A DNA stretch of 64,000 nucleotides from Trissonchulus latispiculum (taxonomy: Eukaryota; Nematoda; Enoplea; Enoplida; Ironidae): NCBI GenBank assembly GCA_030248195.1, contig JASAND010015551.1, positions 1 through 64,000 of the forward strand, read 5' to 3'. Numbering within the stretch: the first letter of the stretch is position 1; each line of letters begins with the position of its first letter. Below are positions 12,101 through 21,718 of the stretch, piece by piece. The translations under genes and the position numbers were made by a program. The notes under the pieces were generated by a model. The model was not told where the DNA came from, did not search any database, and saw only the letters and a program-made list of their open reading frames with translations.

Positions 12101-12258
12101 AATGTTCAGAAATTTAATTTAGGATAGCTGCTCGAAAAAAGGCTTATGATTATCCTGGCCCCGAAAATACGTCCCGCCTTCGCAATGTGGAGACAGCTTT
12201 CAACGATATGCGCAGCTTTGCTGTCGAACTTGGCCTGGTTGATTCTTGTCCCAGTTGA
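3071..12258 (+). CDS. Tudor-domain protein, C-terminal part (eight coding exons)
   Basis: Spliced coding sequence 3071-3162, 4449-4611, 6876-7013, 7454-7540, 8205-8359, 8640-8712, 10382-10530 and 12123-12258, ending in TGA at 12256-12258. Every junction is GT/AG, and the phases fit in succession (2, 0, 0, 0, 2, 0, 2), giving 330 residues from the first exon seen. Residues about 1-200 look like an extended Tudor domain: a leading 'FVLSVESLKSF' strand, 'GLVCAAFD...NVWQRAQI' (residues 53-71), 'GFIDMGLTENSVPVDKLRLL' (87-106), then a second half-barrel ('VIPCRLD'). Such domains usually bind methylated arginine or lysine on partners such as Piwi proteins in germ granules. Here the usual WYRA and DYGN positions read WQRA and DMGL, so classic ligand binding is doubtful. 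Residues 213-330 are a serine/asparagine-rich linker and a helical tail I do not recognise. The 5' exon(s) and start codon were not found. The exact family member cannot be named. Confidence 0.8.
4449..4611 (+). CDS. Tudor gene exon 2: first half of the Tudor barrel
   Basis: Acceptor TTTAG and donor GAG/GTAATT. It encodes residues 31-85, including 'PGLVCAAFD' and 'NVWQRAQIKNL', the strands that normally carry the WYRA motif. Confidence 0.85.
5029..6293. mobile_element. Foldback element with about 330-bp arms in Tudor intron 2
   Basis: Left arm 5029-5360 and right arm 5977-6293 are near-perfect inverted repeats. Both begin outside with GGGTGTGGGTAAAAACCAGC followed by a CCAGCC hexamer run. 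The run has four units on the left and three on the right, so the arms have diverged by at least one slippage event. The 616-bp interior is AT-rich with no coding signal. The element fills more than half of the intron between exons 2 and 3. No clear target duplication was seen. Confidence 0.85.
6876..7013 (+). CDS. Tudor gene exon 3: core of the Tudor barrel
   Basis: Acceptor TTCTAG and donor GAT/GTACGT. It encodes residues 86-131, with 'GFIDMGLTEN' at the place of the usual DYGN motif and 'KLRLLHRRFYDRMP', typical of the end of a Tudor core. Confidence 0.88.
7454..7540 (+). CDS. Tudor gene exon 4
   Basis: Acceptor TTCTTCAG and donor AAC/GTAAGT. It encodes residues 132-160 ('EEFITSVKCRALTVFP'), the linking helix and returning strand of an extended Tudor domain. 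Confidence 0.8.
7676..7784. mobile_element. Short MITE with GGGCGTATC terminal repeats (hAT-like)
   Basis: The terminal repeats GGGCGTATCC and GATACGCCC bracket about 100 bp that includes runs of CCAAAAATTGG type. Ends of the form CANGGGCGTATC are common in hAT-derived MITEs of many animals (general knowledge, not checked). The 8-bp flanks resemble each other only imperfectly. It lies in Tudor intron 4. Confidence 0.45.
8205..8359 (+). CDS. Tudor gene exon 5: second half-barrel and linker
   Basis: Acceptor TTTTTCAG and donor GTAGGT. It encodes residues 161-211 plus a split glycine codon. The start ('GRLNVSLQYY') looks like a last beta strand; the end is rich in proline and serine ('SYPEPDFSSSP'). 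Confidence 0.8.
8451..8592. repeat. Tandem duplication, 72-bp unit, two copies
   Basis: Two consecutive copies (8451-8522 and 8523-8592) share 'TTAGAATTTAATGTTT' and 'TTAGCCCCTGCTTAGCTAAG' and differ at a few positions. It ends about 50 bp before exon 6 of the Tudor gene. Confidence 0.8.
8640..8712 (+). CDS. Tudor gene exon 6: serine/asparagine-rich linker
   Basis: Acceptor TTTGTAG and donor ACG/GTATAT. It encodes residues 213-236 of low complexity ('ELGNDTNGQNSAST'). The phase fits both neighbours. Confidence 0.72.
9115..10304. mobile_element. Inverted-repeat element in Tudor intron 6
   Basis: Arms 9115-9256 and 10162-10304 are inverted copies with roughly 80-85 per cent identity by eye (shared blocks 'AATGTCAGCG', 'TATGTTTACA', 'AGGAAGAGCTGAGTGT'). 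The interior (9257-10161) holds an imperfect GC-richer repeat at 9370-9740 built on 'CTTTGCCGTC', 'GAGCTCATT' and 'GCTGGGCTGGTT'. The open frames there (9371-9604 plus, 9499-9750 minus) sit in that repeat and are not called. Confidence 0.65.
10382..10530 (+). CDS. Tudor gene exon 7
   Basis: Acceptor TTTCTGTAG and donor AG/GTATGA. It encodes residues 237-285: a linker, then 'LRNLVAEFRDSFNLG' and 'DDIQVALHILSEKR', likely helical. Family not recognised. Confidence 0.78.
11005..12090. mobile_element. TIR DNA transposon derivative with TA target duplication, Tudor intron 7
   Basis: The left end GCACGGAGGGAAAAACCCAA and the inverted right end GCGCGGCGGGTAAAAACCCAA match except at two substitutions and one extra base. 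Both ends are flanked by TA. The interior repeats the GGGAAAAAACCC theme near both ends (11175-11222 and 11690-11730, again at 12046-12088). There is no transposase coding. The TA duplication suggests mobilisation by a Tc1/mariner-like or other TA-targeting transposase; this is inference. The element ends 32 bp before the last coding exon. Confidence 0.65.
12123..12258 (+). CDS. Tudor gene terminal coding exon
   Basis: Acceptor AATTTAG; it completes the split arginine codon. It encodes residues 287-330 and ends at TGA 12256-12258. The 3' UTR follows. An ATTAAA at 12719-12724 is a possible but unproven polyadenylation signal. Confidence 0.8.
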
Positions 12259-13960
12259 TACAGACCATTATTACTTTAGCTTGTGATGTGGAAACAATGA
12301 ATTGTTTTAATTTTTAATCTATAAGTACGTGTATTACTCAGTGAAATTATTGTCAAAACTCAAATATCATACTAGAAAGCCATCCAAACAGCCCCGTGCA
12401 ATTCATTTCGGAAATGTTTTCATAATGTTTGTGTTTGTTTTTAGTGTGTGTATATAAATGTCTTTTTAGTTTGAAATATTTTGTTTTGTATCAGCTTCAC
12501 TGCTGAAAAATGTTTGTAAGGTGTATGTAAACGTTGCATGGTTCATTGCTAAATGCTAACTGAACTGGCCCTTCTTTGCTTGTGTGATTTGTTGCTGTTA
12601 ACGTGATACCTTGTGTAAAAACTGGGTTGGTGTACATACGAGTAGTTTTTGCTTTGGTTCTAGTCTACACAGATTATGATTTCCTCTTGATCCGACATGT
12701 TAGTGTTGTTCTTTGATGATTAAATGACGTATTTTATGCAGTGTTATATTAATTTGGAAATGTGAGTGTTCTGTATTAAGGTATATTGTGTACTTACGGA
12801 ATCTTTCGCATCAAGAAATTTGCTCAAGTAAACCACGGATTTTCGTATCTGTGTGCTGCAAAACTGTAGAATTTCTGTATCTCTTTCGAAACTTAAACTG
12901 TAAACTTAAACCTGAACTTTAACTTGAAAATTGTCAAAAACTTATACTGAATCGAATTAATTTATGATACTCTCACGAATGCAATTTTTGTAAACTTGTT
13001 TCCACAAGGATTAGGCTCAGCTTCCTTAGCCGTGAAATGCACAGTCATTCAAGTTCCATTCCAGGACCCTGTTTCAGTAGTTAAGCAAACATTTTAATAA
13101 GAGGGCGGTGTTTTCAAATCTGAGGTAATTTTTCGTTGCCCAGACCTTACACGGAAAGTTTTGCTTTCATCAAGAAAATAACAAACTTTAATCCTAATTC
13201 AATAATAAGACATATTGGATGGTTTGAGGCAATTTTAAGCAAAAAGTTAATGAATGAATTTGTAACATGATACATGATATATTGTTCCTCAGATAAACAG
13301 GGCTTACGTAATACCTTATTGTTTATAGCTAACGAAGTAGGCCGATATACGGAAACTCCCTTCCCACGACTGGATTTCTATCATAATAATACTTGTTTAT
13401 ATAGGATTGAAAATTTTTACAGAAAACCTCCAGTAAACAAGAATGTCTCATGACTCTTATCTTTCTACCATATTCTTTGCTGTTTTCACTTCAGATTAGT
13501 CCAGGGATCACTGCTTTGCACTTTCAACAGTAAATATAATTTGTGACTACTGGGTACTTCTTCTAGGCAGGTTTTAGACACGCCCATCAAGACAAAATAT
13601 CCTTGTGAGCAAGTGTGTAGCGAGTGTCACTAGATTGCAAGTAAATACCACAACGAATACCTGAGCCAATGTTGTTAAATAATTTACCCGTCTCTAGGGT
13701 TGTGTCAGGGCCGTGAAGAGGGCTTCGTGCTCAGGCCGGCCCTATGCCGGCTTGGCCCGATTTTTTGATGAGACAACCCGGCCCGAATCGGGCCACTCGG
13801 GCTTTCCGGGCTATTTGAATAGTTTGTCATTGCTGAAAAATATTGATTTTTTCGTTGTAACTTGCGGCTTCCGTTGTCCACACACTATTGTCTTCTTCGG
13901 TGCTTAACATAGATACATGCATATCAGAAGCGATACATTTGAAGCAAAATATATATATAC
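12259..13960. other. Tudor 3' UTR and intergenic sequence
   Basis: The region starts with the 3' UTR of the Tudor gene; the transcript end is not determined. A short GC-rich patch at 13710-13815 is rich in GGCCGG, GGCCCG and CGGGC words and is open in one frame, but looks like low-complexity repeat. I see nothing else that can be supported. Confidence 0.5.
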
Positions 13961-15696
13961 ACAAGAATAAAAATGCTCCGGTGGAGCATAAAAAATGCAA
14001 TATGGGTGACATTCGGTTGTAAATGGACAGAGGACTAGGTTTTAAAACGTTAATATGGGAGGGGCAGGTTGCAAATGCCAGGAGACTAGGTTAAAGGCGC
14101 ATTAATATGGACCAGCTTCGCTGAACAACCCATATTCGCGAAAACTGTCCAGAGTTTCTATCGGCTGCTGCTTGCTATTGCTATTGGCAGTTCTTCGGAA
14201 AATTGTACAATTTGTCAGCATGACCTGCAAGTATATGTGGTCGTGCTCCTTATTATACAACTTAATATATAATACACGTACATAATGTCAACTGCTTTTC
14301 GCATCAACTTAAGGTGCTGGTTTCCTTTCGGGTATTTTTGACTCCTACGGCTTTAATTCTTTACGCAAAGGGCTAAAACTTACGAAATAACCTATATATT
14401 TCCGTGCTCTTTAGCATTTTAGGACCAGTCCCGTATTCTTAGGCCAAAAGATAAGAAAGTTTTCGTTTTTGGCCTTAAGCTCACAGTAGGTAGACAAGAC
14501 ACGTGATTGGTTGGTATGGCTGGAAAGAGGACTCGCAAATGAACATTTTTGCTCTTACAACTTTTGAGCCATCTCCAGTAGTTAAGTCAGTATAAGCAAA
14601 AAACTGTTTTTAGGGTCAAAAAATGACCATTTTCGAGGAAATCAGTTTTTTTCAAAATTACTGCCACATGTTACGGACAAAATTGGCTTAGTTATACTCA
14701 ATCGATACATCGTCCAAATGCACATTTTATGAATGCCTATTAGCCGGACTTTATTGCTTTCAGCTAGAGATTTGGCCGAAAAAACCATTTTGGCAAAACT
14801 GCGATTATTTTGTTTCGAACATTGATTTCTCAAAAACTACTCGACGGATTCCGGAGATTTTCGGCAGAATCGAAATTCGCACTTCTGCGGAGGGACGTTT
14901 TTCTTGGTTTGGGCTAAAACACATTGAGTAGCAAGAAAACTCAATGCGAAGTTGCGAAACTTCGTGATACTGTGCATTTAGCCGATTTTCTCGACCGTTA
15001 AGACCTGCTGAGCCAAATCCACAAAAAAGTCCCTCGCCCCATATGTCCTTCATATCGTGGCACAAAAAGAACTTTTGGCCGATTCTTCAATTTTGAGAAA
15101 TCGATGTTCAAAAACTTTTGGTCTATATTCATCCTGTTAGATGTCAGCTTGTCAGAAAATTTCTGCTATTTTTTGCTAATTTTGCCGTTTCTGTAAGCTC
15201 ATGTGAATGTACAGATAATAAGCTTTAAAGCGATGTATAAAGCTCTTTGTAACTCCCAAAATTGCGAAAGTTATAGCGTTTCAAAAAAATCACCACAAAA
15301 GCACTGCACAAAAGGATACCACCACCAGCTTAATACAAGATTCTGCGCTGACAGTGCAGACAAAACACCTTGAACACCTTTCTATCAGAACTGCTTTGTT
15401 TATTTGGAATAAGCTTTTATATTTCAAAATCGTCCCGCTTGCTTTGAAAGCTGAAGAATGTAGATCTTACTCGTATGTCGTATGTCATGTGGAGTGGAGC
15501 ATGAGTGACCGCAAATATGGGTTGTTCAGCGAAGCTGGTCCATATTAGTGCGCTTTTAACCTAGTCCTAGTCCTCCTGGCATTTACAACCTGCCCCACCC
15601 ATATTAACGTTTTGAAACCTAGTCCTCTGTCCATTTGCAACCGAATGTCACCCATATTGCATTTTTCATGCTCCATTGGAGCATTTTTATTCTTGT
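13961..15696. mobile_element. Foldback element with about 180-bp arms, host to a nested TIR element
   Basis: Arms 13961-14139 and 15511-15696 are inverted copies differing by a few substitutions and small indels (outer end ACAAGAATAAAAATGCTCC, inner end 'CAACCCATATT'). The interior contains a second element at 14309-15332. Open frames at 14642-15065 on the minus strand belong to that inner repeat. Confidence 0.8.
14309..15332. mobile_element. TIR element of family A (TTAAGGTGGTGGTA ends), nested
   Basis: It begins TTAAGGTGCTGGTTTCC and ends ...ATACCACCACCAGCTTAA, an imperfect inverted pair. The same sequence, in reverse orientation and with an internal deletion, occurs at 61339-61993. Pieces also occur at 60197-60312 and 62999-63930. 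It is therefore a dispersed family of about 1 kb without coding capacity. Possible 3-bp TTA/TAA target duplications hint at a PIF/Harbinger-type relative, which is unproven. Confidence 0.6.
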
Positions 15697-15910
15697 CCTA
15701 TTTCATTTTTAAGGTTCTCAGTAAAAAGCAAACCGTTAAAGCTGTGTGAAAGAAACTTTAAAAATTCCACCGATCATTAATCGCCAACCGAAAGTACAGA
15801 ACAAAGAAGCTTGGAAAGTTCCAAGTTCTTCCTTTTTCTCTATTTTGACAGAAATCCAACATCCAGTACCCAAGGCTGCAATAGTTTTAGTTACTGTATA
15901 TAGCATATAG

Positions 15911-16400
15911 CACTCTACTGCAGCGCAACCAGATGCAAACTTTACTGTCGGTGAAGGAAACTCATACGGCAAGATTTGCAATGCTCTGCCGCACTTGTGT
16001 GCAAAATTTCGAACGATTGCAACTTACCTGTAGCTAGTTATAGGCCGTGCTGTACTTCAGCAGCACTCTACTGCAGCGCAACCAGATGCAAACTTTACTG
16101 TCGGTGAAGGAAACTCATACGGCACGATTTACAATGCTCTGCCACACTGGTGTGCAAAATTTCGGACGATTGCAACTTACCTGTAGTTAGTTATAGGCCG
16201 TGCTGTACTTCAGCATCTCTCTACTGCAGCGCTAAACTTTACTGTTGTTGAAGGAAACTCATACCGCACGATTTGCAATGCTCTGCCGCACTTGTGTGTA
16301 AAATTTCGGTCGATTGCAACTCAGCTGTAGCTAGTTATAGGGCGTGCTGTACTTCAGCAGCACTCTACTGCAGCGCAACCACATGCAAACTATAGTGTCA
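15911..16400. repeat. Minisatellite, 153-bp unit, about 3.2 copies
   Basis: The anchor CACTCTACTGCAGCGCAACC begins units at 15911, 16064, about 16217 and 16361. Spacings are 153, 153 and 144 bp; the third unit lacks about 10 bp. Blocks 'GAAGGAAACTCATAC', 'AATGCTCTGCCGCAC' and 'GTTATAGGCCGTGCTGTACT' repeat in each unit. There is no open frame across the array. Confidence 0.9.
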
Positions 16401-18012
16401 ATGTAGGTACGTTAATTTGTCATGTCCTGAGCTATCTACACAACCAATTTAATATGTTTTACCGTTTACAAGCCTAAAGCCAGCTTTCTGTGGTTGCTGC
16501 ATAACAGTGCAGCACGATAGCAGCACCGCACCGCGCTGCGACTATGCTCATCGTGTTCAGCGACCCCGATAACCCTTATATTCGTCCCACTAGATGATCC
16601 AAAACTGCATATTTAGGCCTATTTTTGACTATTTCCTGTAGGGTGGGAAATTTTCCGAAAATGGCTATTTGGCAGGACCAGCTTTGGGGCGGCCGCCTGA
16701 AAGATCCTGGACAGATATCGAAAATCGCCCTCGTTATGACACGCTACCCATCCCAAAGTTTCTTATGCAACAATCTGCGTGTCTCTAGCTTGTTCACTGA
16801 GCCCTGCGGCTCTGACACAAAATTGGCCTTTTTGGCCAAAATAGCGGTTAAGCCACCTTTGGCCGGCCGGCCAGGTCACATGTCGGGTCAGACAGCGAAA
16901 AGCAATCGAAAATGTTCACTTTCGGGATATATACGTTCAGAAAAACCAAACTTCGCCTGCTGAAAATGCCCAGATCGTTCTATCATTAAATCAGAAAATT
17001 GCACTTTTCCGAGCGTGACTTACACGGAAAAAACAAACGGACCTAACTTGTCCGGAAGCGAAAATTTTCAAAGTTGGAGAAATTTTGACCAAAACTTTCT
17101 TGCGACTTGTAGTACTCGTCGTGCTGATTCCAACGATACCAAATTTGTCTAGTTTCGTTGAGTATTTAGCTGGCACGGTGCTCGAGCAGGTCTCTAAGGG
17201 CCGCGCAGCGCCTTTTATACTCATATTATAGGGGAGCGCGAGCGCGCTCCCCTATAATTATGTGTAGGGGGGAAACTTTAGCATGATGACGTCAGCATGT
17301 AAGCCTTTCACCCTCAGACATTTAAAATTTTACCATTCACACACAGTTTTTAACTATTTTGAGTGTATTATATATTTCAATATAGTTTTAAGAATTTTTC
17401 GGGTCGGAGGTGCTGTAGTGACAATCTTAGTTTCGTTCGTTCTTTCAATTATTTTACAATTTACGCTTTTAAATAATTCAAAAATGGTGTGAAGCAAATA
17501 CAAAGCACAATTCTTGCGTAATTTTCGCAAAACTCAACCGATTTTGTTGAACTCTGAGAGATTTGATCTAGCACGAAGGCAGACGGCTGCGCTAAAAGTT
17601 AAGTTTTTCGAACTTTTAAAATTATTAGATTATTGATGAATAATGGTTCTAAGAGACCAGGTGTGCATTGAGTTTTACCCATGCATTTTAGCAGGTTTGA
17701 TGAGTTTCGTTTTATTGTTAAAAGGTTTAACTTTGCAAATAAACGGATTTTCAACTCAATATAGTGATTTCGTTAGTTCGGAAATGTGTTTAAATTATCA
17801 AAACTGCAGATTTCGTTTAGAAACCATCAACTATTAGCCATGTCATACTCGCACACTTTCTGGCGCCGTTCTTTGGTTTGCTTTTGCTTTTGTTTTTTAG
17901 TAAATTCGTTAAAAGGGGAGCCTGCTTCATTGCAGGCTTCTGTGCCTACTTTTCGATTACTCACCGGCCAGGACTAGTGCTCTGGGACTCGACTGTTGGC
18001 AACCCAAGCTAG
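16401..18012. other. Intergenic sequence before the LTR element
   Basis: No gene could be supported. A 112-codon plus-strand frame at 16625-16963 and a minus-strand frame at 16991-17224 lack any recognisable motif. A perfect short palindrome sits at 17225-17258 (listed separately). The rest, up to the target duplication CTAG at 18009-18012, looks unremarkable. Confidence 0.4.
17225..17258. repeat. Perfect 34-bp palindrome (16-bp arms, 2-bp centre)
   Basis: ATTATAGGGGAGCGCG, then AG, then its exact reverse complement. GC-rich centre, AT-rich outer ends. It could be a binding site, a hairpin in RNA, or a relic of a foldback. Confidence 0.9.
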
Positions 18013-18556
18013 TGTGAAGTTAGCACCGACAGGAAAGATATAAATTATACTTAAGTTGCTAAGCCTAAGTGAATTAGTATTGCATTTCGACAAACGTTCA
18101 ATGATTTAACATTACTTCTGTCTAAATTCTTAGGTCTGGCTAGCTAATACTTGATGTTCGCCATATTGGGTAGGTTTAGGCAGCAGTTGTGGCTGTAAGT
18201 TGGTGAAGAAAGGTTGGGTAGTTGTCATTGGGTTCGAATTTGGGGAGATTACTTTTGGGTTTTTGGTTAGTTCCTTTGTCGCACTGTCGGCTTTTGCCGG
18301 GCGTTTTGGTTGTGTTCTGTATTTTGGTAAAGTTTATGTTTTTGGTTAAAATTAATGTTTTGTATTAACCTTGTCATCAAGTTTTGCCGAAATTACAATA
18401 AAGCGTTGTAATCGTTTCTCTGAGTTTCAGTTGGTCAGGATCCTCTATTTCTCCAGCATCACACACCACCGGTATTCACCTGTAGTTTAGTCTTATCCTA
18501 GTAGTCAAAAGTCAGGCAACAGCATTTTACTAAGATTCGTATAGTCAAACTTCACA
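18013..18556 (+). repeat. 5' LTR
   Basis: It starts TGTGAAGTT and ends AACTTCACA, so the tips form a 9-bp inverted repeat with TG...CA ends. A TATAAA lies at 18039-18044, and a polyadenylation signal AATAAA at 18397-18402. It is about 98 per cent identical to 36555-37098. Confidence 0.95.
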
Positions 18557-18558
18557 TG

Positions 18559-18574
18559 TGGCGACCGTGTCATG
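18559..18574 (+). promoter_or_regulatory. Primer-binding site
   Basis: TGGCGACCGTGTCATG begins 2 bp after the LTR. The TGG start pairs with the CCA tail of a tRNA. The sequence resembles sites described for tRNA-Arg-primed insect elements, from memory; the tRNA identity is not verified. Confidence 0.7.
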
Positions 18575-18580
18575 TGGTAG

Positions 18581-20817
18581 ATGCTGGAGGAGTGTGACGG
18601 TCTTGACCCAAAATTTTATCGAGATTTAGAAGATCGACTTCAAGATATTCAACGTCTTTTTGAATTTTCGCAAAATTTAGATTACCCGGACGAATATAAC
18701 GATTTAGTTTTGCGACAGAGGTGCTGTGAGCAAGCGCCAGTAATAAATCGGGGGGACCCGCGCGAGCTTGGTGAATATACTGATCCGCCTCTCCAAGATG
18801 GGGTTCCACCTGGAACTCGAGGGGGAGCTCCTTACCGTGCTTGGGGGATTCCCTATATCCCCACCACAATCCCTCTGCAAACTTGGGGGAAAATTCTACG
18901 CGTAATCAAAATATTCCATGTTGTCGTGCTCAAGTCCCGGTCAGTAGCAGAGGTCCACCCCCCCCCCCGCCAGTGGACCCAGGCGGGGGGTTCCTCCCAG
19001 CTTCAAACTTCGGCCTCCAGTACACAGCAAATTCCGCGGCCGTCATATTCTCAGATGTTGAACAAAGCTTTTGGTCCTCCAGTTACCTCTCCCAATCAGA
19101 TGGTGCAGAATGGGGGGCGAACCCCCCAAAATTCCTCCCAACCCCTCCTCCCCCGACGCCCACTCCAGAAATTCAGGGAGGAAATTCAGCTGCGGCTGTA
19201 GGTCTAGAGCAGGTTTGTGTCGTTAATACGTCTCCTTCGGAGGCTACGGGAGGTCCGGCAGCTCCCTCGGGTCAATCTGTGCTACCGTCTGAGGAGGAAA
19301 TTTTCGCGGCGGCTGCTGCTGTCGTGCGGGATCCAGAAGTTCGTGATCTCCCTCAGGCGCACCGCTTGGAAAAAATTTCAGATTTCTATAGGGGGTTGGT
19401 GGATAGGATGACAGATCAGCTTGTTGCAGACCGGCGGGCTTTTCTCGGACTTCCACTAGAGTCAGGCGGGCTTGCGGGGGGTTCGACCCCTGCTGCCTCC
19501 CAATCCGGTCCTTCATCCTCAGTGGCCGGCTATGTCCAGTCGGAGTCGAATGGAGGCGGAGCCCCAGTCTCTCCGCAGTCTCAATATTCATATGGTACTG
19601 GACAAGCGACGATGATTTCCACACATAATCAGTCTCAGCAAAATCCGTGGCCAGAAAACGCTACGCCTCAGCCTTCAGTCCCTCCTCCGGCCCAAGGACC
19701 GCCTCCAGCTCAGTCAAATGTCCCACCTCCCCAACAGAATGGACCTGGTCAGTATAATCCTGGATCTACTTCGCACGCAGTGCCTGAACCGCAGCCTCAG
19801 CAACAGCAGGCTCCGCCACATCAGGCGGGTGGCCCTCAGGCTGGTGGCTATGGGTATTATGATCCAAATTACTATTACTATGCTCAGTACGGCTATTACG
19901 ATCCGAATTTGTATTTTGATCTCAATCAGCAGCAATATTTTGAGTCTCAACAGTCTCAACCTCAGTTGGCTCCTATGTATCCGGACCCTGTGCCGGGTAC
20001 TCCGCAGAATTAGGGGGACCAGCAGTCTCCAAATTCGGCACAGCCGGACCAGACAGTTTGCCAGGTGGCCACTGACCACTCAGGGGGGGCTCGTCCTCGG
20101 TCGAGGCCTCATCCCACTCCAGCTACTATGCAGGCTACGGACGCCTCAGTCGGACGTCATAATGCTCAATTATACCGTACGTATATGGCAATTTTACATG
20201 ATATTCCTCGTTTTGAGCCGACTTTTGATTATTTTGAAGATTGGTTACCACAGTTTGTTTCAGCAGCTACCGTGCAAGGGATCCCTCGGAACCAGTGGGC
20301 CCGCCTAATGTTCAACAAACTGTCTGGTAAAGCTCTCACTTTTTCTTCGAAAGTTGGTCCTGAAGTTGTTGAGTCACTGGACGAATTTATACGTATGATG
20401 TCCGCTCAGTTCCCGAAGCCTCAACAATCAGTTTCAGAAAAATTTCATCGTTTTGCTCAAAGAGTCCAGCAGCCTGGGGAAACCGTCCGCCAGTATGTGT
20501 CGGAGCTGCAATCTCAGGCTTTGGAAATTTGGCCATCGCAGGCAGACTGGGACAGGCACTGCGTGCAACAACTTTTTGACGGTATTCGTTCGGAATATAC
20601 GACGACTTTGGCATCAAACTTCGGAAAAGGTGAGCCTAAATTGGACGAAATCCTACGTATCCTGGACAAATTGGAATCACGGATTTCAGAACCTGGATTG
20701 GCCGATCAACAAGCCTTTGCGGCTCCAGTTTTTCATGTAGGCGCCCAGAATTCTTCCAGGGACGGGCTGCCCCCCTCGATTCGACTCCTGCGACCAGGCT
20801 GGAGCTGCGGGAGATGA
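18581..20817 (+). pseudogene. gag: Gag, matrix and capsid region (broken)
   Basis: The ATG at 18581 is the first after the primer-binding site. The frame runs to 19201, then coding shifts to the frame of 18841-20013; the switch zone contains a 13-base C run near 18957. That frame meets an in-frame TAG at 20011-20013 and continues in the same frame to 20817. Residues before 20013 are proline/glutamine/serine-rich with a tyrosine-rich patch ('YYDPNYYYYAQYGYYDPN'). The segment 20190-20660 matches a Retrotrans_gag capsid core ('WARLMFNKLSGKAL', 'FHRFAQRVQQPGETVRQYV', 'FDGIRSEY'). It would form the particle shell. Whether the TAG is a mutation or a suppressible stop cannot be told from one copy. 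Confidence 0.8.
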
Positions 20818-21707
20818 AGGACTGGTTTGAGACAAAATTTTTTGATAAGCTCAAAGAAATGGAGGAGGAGAAGGAAAAACGTTTTCCTCTTTGCCGCCAC
20901 TGCAACAAGCGGGGGCACCACCCGGATCGCTGTTGGGACAAGGACCCTTCGAAAGCTCCTCCGGGGTACAAAGGTAGGAATAATCAAAATGTTCAGGCGC
21001 AAGTTGATATGGTGGGGGCCTACCCTCAGATGCCTCCTCAGCCGGTATACTATCCGCAGCCTGACCCGGCGCTTCAGTCCCCGGGTTACGCGGTGGCCCC
21101 ACAGCAGTATCTGCCCCCGTGGCAGCATGTTTCGCAGGGTCAGCCTCGGCCGCTGCTGCAGTCTCAGTGGCAGTCACAGGGCGTGGCGGCTCCTGGTTCT
21201 GTGGCGCGTCCGCGGGTGGCTTTGCCGGTGGGTCAGCCGCGGTACCGGGGGGCGGGAGCGAGAGCCTCCGGTCCTCCATGTTTAAATGCTAATTTTTTAC
21301 CATCTTTTCACGGTCCGGTAGGGGGCGGGGCCCAGCCTAAAAGAGGGGGTAGAAACCCTGCAACGGCTCCACCTCCGACAGCTCAGCAAGTAAATCAGAT
21401 GGTCAATCAACTTTCGGTCAATATGTTACAGATTGAGCCCGATTATGAACGTTTAGGCCTCACAGATCAGCCGGAGGAAACCTCGGAACAAGTTTTGGGG
21501 GCAAATTTGTCCTTCGATGCTGATTCAGTAGAACATCAAGTGGCTCAAAAATTTCAGTTGCTTCATCGGAATTTCTCCACATTAGCAGCTATTCATGGCC
21601 AAACTCACGAATTTATGAATAAGTACTTTGACGCTATTCGGCTACATATAGGTGAGATGACTGACCTTTTTCTTCGTTTATGGCCAAACAAATTTGATTT
21701 CGAATAA
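20814..21707 (+). CDS. gag: Gag nucleocapsid part with CCHC zinc knuckle (297 codons)
   Basis: The ATG at 20814 overlaps the preceding stop (ATGA), so translation would need a -1 shift or re-initiation. Near residue 27 there is a CX2CX4HX4C knuckle ('CRHCNKRGHHPDRC'), the nucleic-acid-binding motif of retroelement nucleocapsids. The middle is proline/glutamine-rich. The end ('VAQKFQLLHRNFSTLAAIHG', 'LFLRLWPNKFDFE') is probably helical. A copy of the polypurine 12-mer AAAAGAGGGGGT lies at 21339-21350 inside this frame. It ends at TAA 21705-21707. Confidence 0.8.
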   Translation: MKDWFETKFFDKLKEMEEEKEKRFPLCRHCNKRGHHPDRCWDKDPSKAPPGYKGRNNQNVQAQVDMVGAYPQMPPQPVYYPQPDPALQSPGYAVAPQQYLPPWQHVSQGQPRPLLQSQWQSQGVAAPGSVARPRVALPVGQPRYRGAGARASGPPCLNANFLPSFHGPVGGGAQPKRGGRNPATAPPPTAQQVNQMVNQLSVNMLQIEPDYERLGLTDQPEETSEQVLGANLSFDADSVEHQVAQKFQLLHRNFSTLAAIHGQTHEFMNKYFDAIRLHIGEMTDLFLRLWPNKFDFE

Positions 21708-21718
21708 TATTTGGATGA

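Noticed and set aside
15911..16400. CRISPR-like array
   Set aside because: Units are contiguous 153-bp repeats without unique spacers, and the genome is eukaryotic.
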